In this document: one piece after another, positions 23,948 to 36,575 of the stretch
Layout of the letters: each line of letters begins with the position of its first letter
How positions within the stretch are numbered: the first letter of the stretch is position 1
DNA from: Nymphaea colorata
Taxonomy: Eukaryota; Streptophyta; Magnoliopsida; Nymphaeales; Nymphaeaceae
Assembly (NCBI RefSeq): GCF_008831285.2
Contig: NC_045145.1
Location: forward strand, 15,560,802-15,624,801
Direction of reading: 5' to 3'
Length of the DNA stretch: 64,000 bases
Notes under the pieces: generated by a model
Databases searched by the model: none
The model's input: only the letters and a program-made list of their open reading frames with translations
What the model was told of the DNA's origin: nothing
Position numbers and translations under genes: made by a program

Positions 23948-24620
23948 CCTCCACTCTACAAGTTAAGCTGGTATATGGATGCAGAAAGGTCTTCAATCCG
24001 CTTTGGCACAACCAATCTCTCTTTTTCTCTCCCTCTGTATTAGAGGAAAGGACTGAGTGACGAAAATGGTGACGACGGTGGTTGGAGTTGTCTAGGGCAG
24101 AAAACAAAGAAGAGAGGAGAGATGAGGCCAGCCTTTAAGGGCAGAGAAAATTTGGGTGCTCAAGGATCGAAGAGGGAGGGAGTAAGAAGAGGGGGAGAAG
24201 ATCAAGGCTGGGGTTTATAGAAAAAAGAAACAAAAAACCAGAGAGATTGGGAATGCAAACAAAAGGCACCCTTCCCTGTACAGACATGCTGCATTAGTCG
24301 GCACGGAGTGTGAGAGATAAGAGAGAGAGAGGAAAGGTTGAGTTGTTACGCAAAGTGAGAATACATGGAAAAGAAGCCAATTCTGCTATCCTCCTCAGAA
24401 TGTATCAAAGGACAATGACACTCGACCACCACACCTTTAGAGAAGAGAGAGAGATAGAGAGAGAGGTAGTCAAAACTTAAACAACAACATCAGACTAGGA
24501 GGTGACTTTCCCGTATAACTCGGGTTAAAAAAAGGGACATCAATAAGTATTAAAAAGCAGCAAAAGAAGAAAACAAAAAAGAAAGAGAGAGAGAGAGAGA
24601 GAGAGGAAAAAGATGAAGGC
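23948..24620 (-). promoter_or_regulatory. KANADI 5' leader and GA/CT-rich proximal promoter
   Basis: Immediately upstream of the KANADI start (reading leftward on the minus strand) are many GA-type runs on the plus strand, including about 24317-24335, 24443-24466 and a (GA)n tract at about 24580-24606. GA/CT repeats are known binding sites for plant BPC (GAGA-binding) proteins, which often act on developmental regulators. Whether these repeats are in the transcribed leader or the promoter is not determined. A further GA tract (21840-21860) lies in intron 4. Confidence 0.4.
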
Positions 24621-26936
24621 CATGCTGAGTCCTTTTCATGTAACCTTGGTTTCGATGCTCTTCCTTTCCCTTTTCTCCTCCTTCTAGTTCTAGCCCCCTT
24701 GTTAGCTAATCGCACCTTAGCTGTTGGATACTGTCATCCCTAACCTCACAACCCTCTTCAATTCTGGTCAGTCTGAGCCGTTTTGTTCCAACTTTACATA
24801 TACACATATGATATAATATATATATATATATATACATGGATGGCTTTATGATGGTTTATTTGATAAGAATGAACCTGCTTTCATGATTTCTGCTTTTCTT
24901 CTTCGAATATTATTTTGTTCCAAAAAGTTCAACAGCAAACAACTCTTTCTAATCATACCCAAAATCCTCATTACACGCACTGATCAGTTCAGGCTCATCA
25001 GGTTATGTATACCCACATCTATAGCCTGTGTTTCCATCCAAAAACATCTTTGTTATAACTTTGCATCTGAAAGAGGGTATGAAGATAGAGGTGGTAATAC
25101 GGGTCGGTGAATTAATTTGTTTCGGTATTTTATTCTCCTTTCTTGATCACCAAAACAGAAAACGCCCGCCAGTTAATATTTCGACAGGCTCGCCAAGAGA
25201 GGCACTTTTTAAAAAATTTGGAGAAAGGGTTACCCACTAACCGATGTTGGTGATCAGAAAGTTCTTATATCTATTTATTTTGCACATTGACTAACAATGA
25301 ATGTGCTTCTTTGTTAATGTTGAGGTCAATTTAGCATACCGTCTTCTAATTCCTTTTCATCTCCCCCCAAATATTCCCTTCTATAAACTCTACAAGGTCG
25401 TCTAAGCATAAGATTGACTATGTCGTGACCACATGAGTACATACCCTTATATATATATATATATATATTTCTAACTCCTAGGTTAGATCACGTTACAGTA
25501 ACACTCAAAAGTATTTAAACCGAAAGAGCACTAGCTTCAAGGACTTTATTAGACTATATAGATAAATACAGTTGGTGACTCGATGATTCTCTTGGGTGAC
25601 TAAATCCAGGGATGATTGACGATGCCACTATCACTCAAAAAAATGATAACCTTAATTGCTAGCAAGGCTAGAAGGCAATGCAAAGGCAAAGCTCACTTCT
25701 CGAAAAGGGCTGAAGGGATTTTTGAAACTTCTTAATGTTTTTTTTTTTCCGACGGCCGTGTCACATGCCTCTGTGAGGAGCATTAATTGGGTTGGAAGCC
25801 CCACCACCTCAAACTGATCATATTTCAAATACAACGAGGATCAATCCAGTATTATTTCCAGCTTGCATCCCAAGTATGCAGAATTGGTTCGATAAGGCCG
25901 CAATATTAAGTAATATCTTCTACAAGTAGATGCTCTGAACCACTTCAATAATCTCAGGGGTGTTCTAGCTTATCAAATCTGGCATGGATTCAGTAAAATT
26001 TGGAAAAACTACATTTGGGTTTGATGGGAAAGGAATGTATGGATAAGCAGCATTTTTAACTTAGAAATGGTAGATGTAAAAGAGATGAGAAAGCTGCAAG
26101 GGAGGTTAGTATAGCTGGTCAGATGGTCATGTAGAATGTGTATGTCGGTTCCATTCTCGTGGGTGCTACTCCATTGAACTGTAAACCATGAGATCATGAC
26201 GTTCTAGTTGACGGGTGTAGTATTATATCCAACCTAAGTCTCGACATAGCTCAGGATCCCCACAGGAAGGGGGAATGGGGGTTCTTCGATCGTCTTTTTT
26301 AGGCAGTGGATTGTTAGGCCCCTGCTCACCCAAAAAAGAAATGAGAAGCTCCCTACACACTGAAATGGCATATGTAGACAACCATCAATATATTGCAGAA
26401 AATAATTATTTGGCAATTACAACTTAGAACTTCGTATTAGGTAAAAAAAAATTGCTAATACTTTGTGAATAGTTTACTCATGAACAGGGTGGTAACGATG
26501 TTTCCCGAGCTTGCTGTCAGATTATGTAACATATAAAATGCCACTCTTTATAAGAGTTTACCAATATAAGATATGAAAACTAATTACAATTTTCTAGATT
26601 GATCACGAACAAAATCAACCGACTTTTCTTTTATTCTACTAAACATAAGAGAAGCTTATGACGCCTAAAACTTTGGACGCCACTGTCCCTGAAATTTGTA
26701 TGTCTCTGTAGAGGGTCAGTTGCACGATTGAACTCTTGTAACAAAAAAAACAAGATTCTGATTATGCATGACATGCCATTGAAGTACATGGCTCAACAGC
26801 AATGAAGATCTACCTCAGATTGGAAATCGAAATATTATCGGTTGGAGGGTTGGAGACCTAGAGCTTCCAACGTGGACCACCTACCTCAAGCCGTGCATGA
26901 GGTGTTGCATTCTGTACCACATCTTTGTATAGTTGC

Positions 26937-26938
<2 letters not shown>

Positions 26939-27010
<72 letters not shown>
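26939..27010. repeat. (AT)n microsatellite, about 72 bp
   Basis: Perfect AT dinucleotide run, the longest of its kind in the window. Confidence 0.95.
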
Positions 27011-27016
<6 letters not shown>

Positions 27017-27764
27017 TAAACTGAGCCAATGAACCCAAATGTATTTGATTAAATGAGATAGTCTACAATCTCAGCTATAGTAGTCTAGGTTTATCTCACA
27101 TACAGTACCGTAAGTGGCGTTTATATGGTGACTTTTTTGAACTTTAATTGCATCCTTATTTGTAAAGGAAAAGAAAGTATTTTTCTGTCATGTTGTAAAG
27201 AAAGTAAAGAATTCCTGACGTATGCGACTCACATGTATGTCTTGAACACATAAAGGCATGTGAAAGTTTGAAGCTTCAGACAACAAGAAACTATAAAATA
27301 AGGGCAGAAAGACAGTGTAAGTGATGAAAGGAAACAAGTCGAAGTAACCAAACTTTCTCTTTTTCCCTTGTGGGGTGCACCGTTGTAACTGGGGCCAGAT
27401 CCTTGCTGTGAGAAAAATAAGTCGCAAGATCACAAGGAAAGACTTCCATTTTTCTTCAGACAGGAGAAAGTACTAAACAAATAAACATTTCAAAATCAAG
27501 GCAAATGTGCCTCTGCAATTTCTAAACAGATAGGGAAACTATCAAAACAAAATGCCGAAAACAAAGTGGATATTTGTTTGTTTGCTGTTAGCTACGTTCT
27601 TGGTCTTGGAGGAAGTTAATTTGTCTATTGGTGGCACTTCAATTAACAAGACCTACACTTCATTTGGTCACAACCTTTTTATGGAAAAGCACATTCAAAT
27701 AGAACAACATTCCTGAATTATATAATAAACTGATTTACTTTTCTTACTTTGGCATGATAATACA

Positions 27765-27800
<36 letters not shown>

Positions 27801-30800
27801 TAAAATAATCAATGTGCCAATCCAATTAAACTTGACCCGGCTAGTGTTCGGTCCAGCAGATCTCATTCTTATTATAGTCAATTCTGATTCATACCTAACA
27901 AACTAAGAATCAGGACAACTGGTAGTATGACAAACATGTATATATAATTATAACAATCTGACCCATAGTCTGGTATATCGATCGGGTCCTAACTTGCCCT
28001 TTTAATCATTTTAGTTGTACTCAGAACTAGGGATCATGATAACTGGTAGTATAGCAAATAAATACTTCTGTGGTTATTCAAAGTACTCCTATAACACATG
28101 ACACGTCACATAATATGCCAGCATTACCCCTTGAAAGACAAATCAATGTATATTGCAACTACAATGGTGGCATTGCTTCTCTTTCTATTTGATGGACTAC
28201 TATGGTTCCCTAGCTAATTGTAGGCTTCCTATACAGAGAAAAGACAACTAGCACAATATAATCATAATATGACAAACTTTTGGGCTTGAGATTTTGGAAC
28301 CTACTAGACCTATGATGGAGAAACAATTGCCAATTCAATAATAGAGCGACCCATTTGAGTAGACCACATGGCCAAGTTCCTAATTGGAATCTCAGCCACA
28401 GATCCCTTATGAAAATTCCTTCTTTGGTATTAAAAGTTTAAAAACAACAAACCGGAAAAGAAAAGTTGAACAACCAACTTGGATGCAAGGGTCGTTGTCC
28501 ACAAACAATATGCCATCCTTACTCTGAATTTAGGAATTTAGAGTGCTATACAGAGAGAGAGAGAGATGGTAAACTGGTGAAAACGTTTTTTTACTGCGAT
28601 TTTCATGGCAAAAGAAAGAAGTTGTAGTTCTTGGCTATCACTTTAAATATGTCCCTGAATATTTTTGTAATTAATGCATGCCTTTCGATCATTTCAATGT
28701 ACCTATGTGCCTCCATGGTGTCAAGAAGAAAAATAATATTTTCCTTTAGCTTGTCTCGGCTAATTAAAGAAGCACCCCCATACCCAATTATACAAAAAAA
28801 CTTTACTATATGTTGGAATTTGATTTCTCAATATCTATATAGAGGCCAAAGTTTAAGTCCTAAGTTCTGTAAAATGCCGATATCTATTTTACTGAAAAAC
28901 AAAGTGGCAGTGAGAATGCGGGGAAAGATGAGGTTTCACAGTCGATATGTAAGAGCAAAAACAAAAATTAATAATGAAAACTTAGATTACTTAGCAAATT
29001 AATCCGATCGTCAACTTTTTCTGCGTCTTGTTGTCTTTTTAAACTACTTTTATCGTTCGTCCTTGTATCCTTTGAATAATATTGGGCTCTTTTCTAAACG
29101 ATGATTGACCTACTGAACCATTCGTTTGAGAGATGCCAATTGTTACAAATATCATCAAACTATAAACATGAACAAAATTTAATTAATACAAACTGTCAAA
29201 CGCACTCCAAAATTTCCTCTAATAGAAACTCATTCACCTCTTCACTAAATGAAGCTTGAAAATTGAGCGTTAATGTAGAGAAACGCATTCAAGCAAAACA
29301 GGATATTAAAAGATTGCTTGCATAAAGTAATCAAATATTCAGAGGCAATTTTACCTTAATGGATATTGGGTTGGGAGATTATATATATAAGGAAGTCTAT
29401 TAATGGGTTGCTTTGTGGTGAGGTGCAATGAATTGATGTATATAACTCTCTTTCTCTCTCTCACGTGCATTCTCTCAGACTAATTTTGTGGCGAAACGTG
29501 AACTTCTTGTCCTTGAAAGAATATGCTACTAATCTTAGAAATTAGATACGATATATAATTAGTACTTTGGCCTGTGATTATGCAAACTATAGGTTTCTCT
29601 GTGGGATATTGGCTGTGTGAATCTCTGTACCCACAAAACCGCAAGGCAGTCTGAAACTAACCCCATGGATGAAGTACATTTATTTTTTAATTGATCAATT
29701 GGAACTGGAAAAGGTCCTTAACATTTTCTGTAATTCTCAGTGATTGGTAGATGAAGATTTTTCTTCTTATTATAAGAGTTTAAAATCTTGTTTAGACATA
29801 CATATGTTTAAAAAGAAATAGTAGACTTTTTCCCATTTATCATAATCAAACATGAAAAGTGAACGCTCTCCTGAACCAAAAAAAAGGAAAAGAAAAACAA
29901 AGCTAGTGAACAAGCTAATTAGATTAAAAGGAGGCCGTAGGAAACGTAGTTGTCGAATTCTTTAGAGCCGTACAAGGAATAAAAAAATGCGTCGCAACTC
30001 TGTCTCGATGTAAAAGATGAAAAAGGACGTGTTTGCATTTGGTACCAATAATGGGCGAAGCCCTTGTCTCTAGTCGTGCATGGCCATATTACTGATGCAA
30101 CAATATATATATATATATATATCCCCTTTTCACGTTCAAGATTTGCAGAAAGCATCCAATAGAAATAAATCTTAAATATTCTCTCTGTTGAAGAAAAAAT
30201 AAAGCTTATAAAGGGACAATCTTTTCGTTCCTCAAGACTACTCGCCGTCGTTCTCTCTCCTCTCCCTTTAGGAATAGGTTTTTTAAGCGTTTACCTCCCT
30301 CGTCTCGTTGGAATGCCATCTTCCTTTTCATTTGATCCCCATGAAGTGGGTAGATTAGTTCCTTCTTCTTTTGTTTTATGCACGACTCATTAACTGCGAC
30401 AATATTTTTAAGTTGGCTGCAGAACCAGTTGCATGTGGCTCTAGGCTCGTAGCAGCATCGGTTCGAGTTAGAATTACGAGATGCATTAACTGCGGTAGGC
30501 CCTAGAGCGAGCTGACCTAGGCTCTGTGCCAGTGGAGCTCGAGTTAATGCAACTCGGTCCAACTTTTGTTCATGGACATCCCGTTGGTAGCTCGAAGCCC
30601 GAGCGCCAAACTGTAGATTTTCGACCCTTGGTGCCACGCAGCGTCGTTCTTCTTTTCTGAGAAAAAAGAAAGGGCCAGTAATGGCAGACAGCGAGAGAGA
30701 GAGAGAGAGAGAAAGAGAAAGAGGTTCGATAGTGGTTTGCAATATACTGAGTGATATATTGGAGCTGAGTTAAAAGTGGTGTGGCATAGAAAGGTAGGCT

Positions 30801-31866
30801 TCATTTCAGAAAAGCATTGTGCATGGGATAAAGTAAGCGAAACGTACTGTGTGTGTGCGTGCATGACTGTGTGTGTGTGTGTGTGTGAAGACAGAGTACG
30901 ACATTGGAGCATGGAGCAGGAGAAGACGCTCGCTCGCAATCACAGCAGTCCAATGTATTAAGGTGCATGCAGGTGCAGCAGCAGAAAACGCAGCAGCATA
31001 AGGCCAATAATTGATGCAATGATGAAAACATCTTTACGAGTCAAAACTATTGGGATTTGAAGCGCCTTCTTGTATGCCACTCGTGTGGATCTGTGAGAGA
31101 GAGAGAGAATAGGACTCTAGAGAGAGAGAAAAAAAAGAAAGAGTGGTATATATATATATTGTATATATTATATATATGAGAAAGAGAGAGAAAAGGAGGA
31201 GGGGTGGAGAATGAAGGAAGAGAAGGAGAAGAAGAAAGGATTAAGGTTTTGTTTGACAGAAGCAAGGAATCAAAGCCCTTGAAGAGCGGGTGTTTTGTTC
31301 TCTTTCTTTTCTTTCTTCTGTCTCTCTCTTCTTTATTGTGGGAATTTGTATGGCTGGGGTCTGAAACGATGAAGCTGGATTCCCGTAGTAGCCCATGTGA
31401 CTGCGAGATGTCGTCACATGACCCGTTCTTTTAGTTCCCATCCGCAGAGAAAAGATAAAAAGATTTTTTCCAGGGGGGAGAGATCGATTAAATTCCATGC
31501 TCTGCCTGCATTCGTGCCGGAGAGTAAAGCTAAGAGGAGAAAGTACCGATTATTCATTATTTAAAAGATCATAATGTGCGTGTGGAAGAATTTTTATGGT
31601 TATGGAGAGAGAGGGGGGGAAGGAGAGAATGAAGAAAAGAATATATTGGAGATCGAAAAGAAGCCCAGCTGAACCGCCGTGGATTCTGGCCCTGTCTTTT
31701 TGACTCCTTCTTTCTCCTTCCACTCTCTCTCTCTCTCATCCCCCACTTGTCGACCGTCTGCCACACAGACTGCTGCAACATTCTTAACTGGGTCCCATCA
31801 CCTCCACCTCCACCACCACCATACTCACGAGAGATATCTGGAAAGCAACCACTGCATGGATGCGTA

Positions 31867-31887
31867 GCCCCCCCCCCCCCCCCCCCT
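31867..31887. repeat. Poly-C run of about 20 bases
   Basis: About twenty consecutive C residues, preceded by CCACCTCCACCACC-type sequence (31799-31830). Long G/C homopolymers are rare in AT-rich plant DNA and error-prone in assembly. Confidence 0.9.
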
Positions 31888-34800
31888 TTTTGTTGCTTTC
31901 CTTTCGAGATGGAGATAACTCTTATAGCCTTAAAAAGTGGGAGCCAAAAAGCCCCATCTCTCTCTCTCCTTATGATATATATATATACATATATACTCTC
32001 ACATCTGCACATCCTACGGCAACAAGACATGGGTGCATGTGAGTTTTCCTTGATCTACATTTGTCAATAAAGACGCTGGGTAGCTTATTCAGTTGAAAAT
32101 ATATATTAGGTTGGTCTTGTTTTAATGTGCAGACGTGTTCTAAAGCAATAAAATTTCACTCCGATTAACTTGAAGGAAATAAGCATGCCATTCAATCGAT
32201 TGAATTCAGAGCGCGTATTGATATCGGGGAACACTGGACAGCATGTCATAAACCAAATATGAATTCAGTGGGAAGATCTTAGTTAGGGAGCATGTTTGTT
32301 TTAGATGTAAATCAGATATTATAAGCTAAAATTAATCTCCACCGCATGATCTTTAGCTCTCATACATCCAATGTGTATATTAACACATACACACAAGGAA
32401 AAAAGAATATGACGTTTGAATCGGTTCTTGGGTCATCAATTAGAATTTACTGATCTAAGTATGCAAGCTATTGACATACATACATACGTAAGTGTGGGTG
32501 TTCATGCACACATGTGCATCTGCATGATTGCAACTCTACTCCTCATTCTACCCAAAAATTTTTGAATTAATCCACTTGCTCAAAGTACTGCATTTTTAAA
32601 TAATTTCAATAGTCAAAATGGCTCTTGAACGATCATGGTTATATGCACAAGTCACAAGTCTGTGCACATTTGCATTGTGCACATGTGATGTGCATGCCAC
32701 GTACCCATAAACGATGCCTTAACACATACAGTTCACGAATACGGTACAGAACAGCACGATTCATTCACTAATCTATGGAATATATTTGGACCCATGTGAT
32801 GGCGATTGCTTTCAACTGTTTACATAGCAGCTTTCATATGGCAATTGGAATATTTAACACCGATGATCACTTTCCATGTAATGATGCAAAAGATCAACAA
32901 AGAATCCCACTTTTCATTGGCAAGCTAGCCTTTCCTTAAGGTATGCCATTTGTTTCCGTGAGGGCTTCAGTATCACAGCAGATGGTAGAGATTATTAGAG
33001 AGCGTTAGCATACAATTTTATTACTTATTTATTCATGGTAGTAACAAAAAAGCCGACATGTAAAGCAGTACACGAAGTGAAAGTGATCGCATTTTTAAAT
33101 GATTTCATAAACTAGGAAGCAGCACGGGGTATTGATCGAAAAGTTGTATGTGGATTAGCGTTACGAAGCAATTATAAGAAGAAAAAAGAAGAGGCCAAGT
33201 TGACAGTTTAGGAAATAAAGCTCAATGCTAGTTTTAGAGTAAAAAACATAAAACAGTATTGCCCACAACTAGAAACGAACAGGGTTAATTCGTGACTGGA
33301 GTCGGCAGTTTTTCTCCCTTGGAATTGGGACTTTACTCTTTGTAGGAGCCTTTTTGGTAACTGTACTATGACTGAAAATGCAAGAGGCCAACAAATATAT
33401 ATCGGACCTCTGTGACAGTCCCAATTTGGGGTATGAAACTCCATAGAAGGATGCAAAATTGTAAATGGTCAAACCCAACTTGTTGGAATATAGCAACCCT
33501 TAAAAGGGAATGTCTGTGATCCATTTTAGGGGCTCCAACATACTTGACATGAGCTCTGGCTCTTTGTCTGATCATGGGTCAGGTCAATCTCTAGCAAGAT
33601 CTGTGCCATGTCCCATGGAGTGTCAGCAGCTGCCTTGTTTCAGGCAATTGCTATCAGATGCAATTTAAAATGAAGCAGCTATGTGGAATATGTGGGGCTT
33701 TGGGTGCTTCCAATCCAATTAAAAGAGATCAGTATGATACATTTGAAGGGGATGCAAAGAACTTGGCAGGAAACATGTACACAATGAAATTGATTGTCCT
33801 TATCAATACTTGCAACTCCCGCTCCCCATCGTATTCATGGTTGAATGATTGATGGCCTTTCATTTTTCTGTCGGGTGTACGCATTTAGGTGTGTGCGCGC
33901 ACATACACATTCTCTCTCCCTTTCTCTCTTTTTCAAAGTTCTACTGTTTTCCCTTTTCAACTTTTGGTTAGGACAAATTAGTTGTCATCTTCTTTACTAG
34001 AAACCCAGTTTCAGTTGTGGAGATCGGCCATTACTTTGATGCAAACATAGTTATAAACATGGTATACTTCTGAAGGTAATCGCATTTTATTCCAGATCTA
34101 GATTTTTTTATTATTCGTGCTTCTAATTACATTTCATTTATCCCATCAATCTGTCTGACTGCTAGGTTTTTCACATCTTGAATCTTTTCTGAATTAACAA
34201 GTCTAGTTCTTTATAGAATTTTTCTTAACTTTCTCTGAGGATGATTTTTGGAAGTGGGTACTGTGGCTTATTTAATTTGATGGTGGTATAAGCCGTGTCA
34301 AAAGTAGCCACGGCGATGGCGACAATGCACGCAAACACATACGCTGTCTAGTTGAGTCCGCCCCTCTCCTCCCTTCTCTTTTGCTAAAGTCACACGCTTT
34401 TTTGCATGAAGGAATATTTCCCATATCTGTCTTTTCTGCTCATGTGCTTTGACACCAAATCCTGTGAACCCCACAGTTGCTCTTCTCTGTTGAAAAAGAA
34501 ACCAGACTGATCACCATCGTCCCCCGACTTTATCAATGATTTCATCGCTTTTTCAATTTTTCTTTTGAGCAAATTTTAAAAAAGCTGCAGTTTAGATTGA
34601 TATTGTTAGTATTTCTACTGTAGTTGATTCTCATTGTTTTCCCAGTGATTCTTGGAGTTATATAACTCATATTGCTCGTTGACATTGTTAAGACTTTTTT
34701 GTTCATTCTTTTCTAGTTAAGAGAAATAATTGGGTTGCCTTCAATTGTCTTTTAACTTGCATTTTCATTCTCCCTGAAGTCCACAAGTTCAAAACTGGGG

Positions 34801-35061
34801 ACGAATTGTCATTGTTACGACTTTCGTACAGTGTGGGGGATGACAAAGAAGTAGACTTACAATGGGTATATGGTTTCGGACCCACTTTTTGCTTTTTTTT
34901 TTTTTCCTTTTTATTCATAAAGAGTGAGACCCACAATGTTTCATGTGCATAGCTGCAGTCTTGACAGATAAAAAGTAAGTCCAGTTTGTCATCTACGCCG
35001 GCCAAGGACATGAACTGCGCAGGCCCAGCAGCTTATAATACTCCATATTAGTCCTGCTAAG

Positions 35062-35454
35062 CATGGCCACAAATATAGTTCTCGGGTGAGGTTTTTTTCA
35101 GAGTTTTTTTTTTTGACAAATTGTTTTTCTCAGAAAATTCTCGAGAAAGTCTTGGAATTTTTTAGAAAATGAAAAATCAAAATATTAGGTAAAAGTACAA
35201 GAAATGAAAAACTAATAAGTATTATATTGCACTTGGGAGGTCACCTTGAATGCCTAAAACAAGAGGAAATAAAAGAACGAAACAAAAAGTTAAAAAAAAA
35301 TAAAAAGTTAAAATGACAAAAACGATAAAATCATGATAAATTGATTTTAACGATTTTTTCCCAATATTGCGATATTTTCCTTTTTTTCGTTTTCTTCATT
35401 TTTTTTTGTTAATATAGCGATATTTTCTAGAATACCAAGATATTTTTGGCTATG
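35062..35454. mobile_element. hAT-type MITE, 393 bp, with perfect 8-bp target-site duplication
   Basis: The flanks are identical 8-mers CTGCTAAG at 35054-35061 and 35455-35462. The ends are CATGGCCACAAATAT and, inverted, CATAGCCAAAAATAT (13 of 15). The interior is AT-rich, with A and T homopolymers and no coding capacity. Its first 150 bases resemble the reverse complement of about 50690-50834, showing a dispersed family. Confidence 0.8.
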
Positions 35455-35462
35455 CTGCTAAG

Positions 35463-36534
35463 TTATCACTTTACTGATGAGATCGGTATGCTCAGAATCT
35501 AAAAGAAAAGGTCACATCTACTTAGTCTCATGAACTAAGGACATGATTAGGTCAGATATAGTACCTTATCATAGTTTATTGGAAAATAAGTTGTAATATC
35601 TAAGTTCATGATGAGGAAGTGTCCCTGGGCTGGTAATTGGACCCGCTGTTGCTGAAACATATGGGTGTGTCGACCTATGAGACAGGGACTGTTTGGTGAC
35701 TGGGTGGGAGTAGTTGAACAATAAGTTTGGTTATTGGCAAATCAGATGTGACTTGGATGTAGAAACTAGAAAGGCTGTCATTGGCCGCCATTAATTATCT
35801 TGTCACGCAATTCAAATATTTGTCAGAGTTGGGTAGTCTTAAACAGAACCCAGCTCCCTTATAATTTTTTGAAGACAATCATGTTCTTCTGCCAAATCCC
35901 ACTAATCAAGAGCCGGATTCTGGGCTGGTAATCAAAAACCATTGTTCGGTGTGATGGAAGATGCGGAAATCCTGGTTTCACAAACACTAGGGATGCAAAT
36001 GAATCAGACCATGAAAAGTAATTCCTGATTTATCAGTTTGTAATCCTATTCAAATATAAATCGATCCCCACAAATTTAATGCACCTTCACAAAAAATTCC
36101 AAGTGAAGGTAAGAAAAGATTAGAGAATCTGTGGAACTAAAATCCATTAATTGCTATAATCAGTAGCCTTTTTTGGAGTTGACAACCAGTTGAGACAAGG
36201 AAATGACCTTGAATCTTCCACCAGAACCAGTGCACACATTTCCATGAAGACGCCTGTGGTGGGCATTCTTTAATATTCTTTTCCACGTTCAAGGTAAAAG
36301 CTTGAAAACGCAATAGTGCACCGACTGCAACTTCTCAAGAGTTAATTCGTTTTTGCATGGCATAGATCCAGAGCCAGGACCGACGCCAGTCATCTCGCCG
36401 CAGAGTACAGGCAGCGTGTACTGTCAGATGCCAGGTCTTCAGATTTGGATACTTGACCCGATCCGTGTACCCTTTTAGTAATTCTGCTTGAACGAGACTG
36501 AGTGTCCTATACATTTAGTCACACACATGTGCAG

Positions 36535-36575
<41 letters not shown>

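Larger units (their letters stand above)
24621..35053. other. Long gene-free upstream region of KANADI, left part
   Basis: No supportable protein gene. Tracts present include (TA)n at 24817-24834 and 25447-25468, a 70-bp (AT)n at 26939-27010, (TATG)n at about 27768-27800, (TA)n at 30103-30121, GA tracts at 30696-30722 and 31096-31130, and a run of about 20 C at 31867-31887. A minus-strand frame at 30206-30742 (178 codons) begins in a CT repeat and shows no family features. The region may hold distal control elements of KANADI, but nothing in a single sequence proves it. Confidence 0.5.

Noticed and set aside
30206-30742. 178-codon minus-strand frame
   Set aside because: It begins in a CT repeat (Ser-Leu run), has no recognisable motif or plausible splice partner, and its composition looks non-coding.
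31569-32070. Gly-rich and Pro-rich frames on both strands
   Set aside because: They are produced by the poly-C run and CCACC repeats and disappear outside them.
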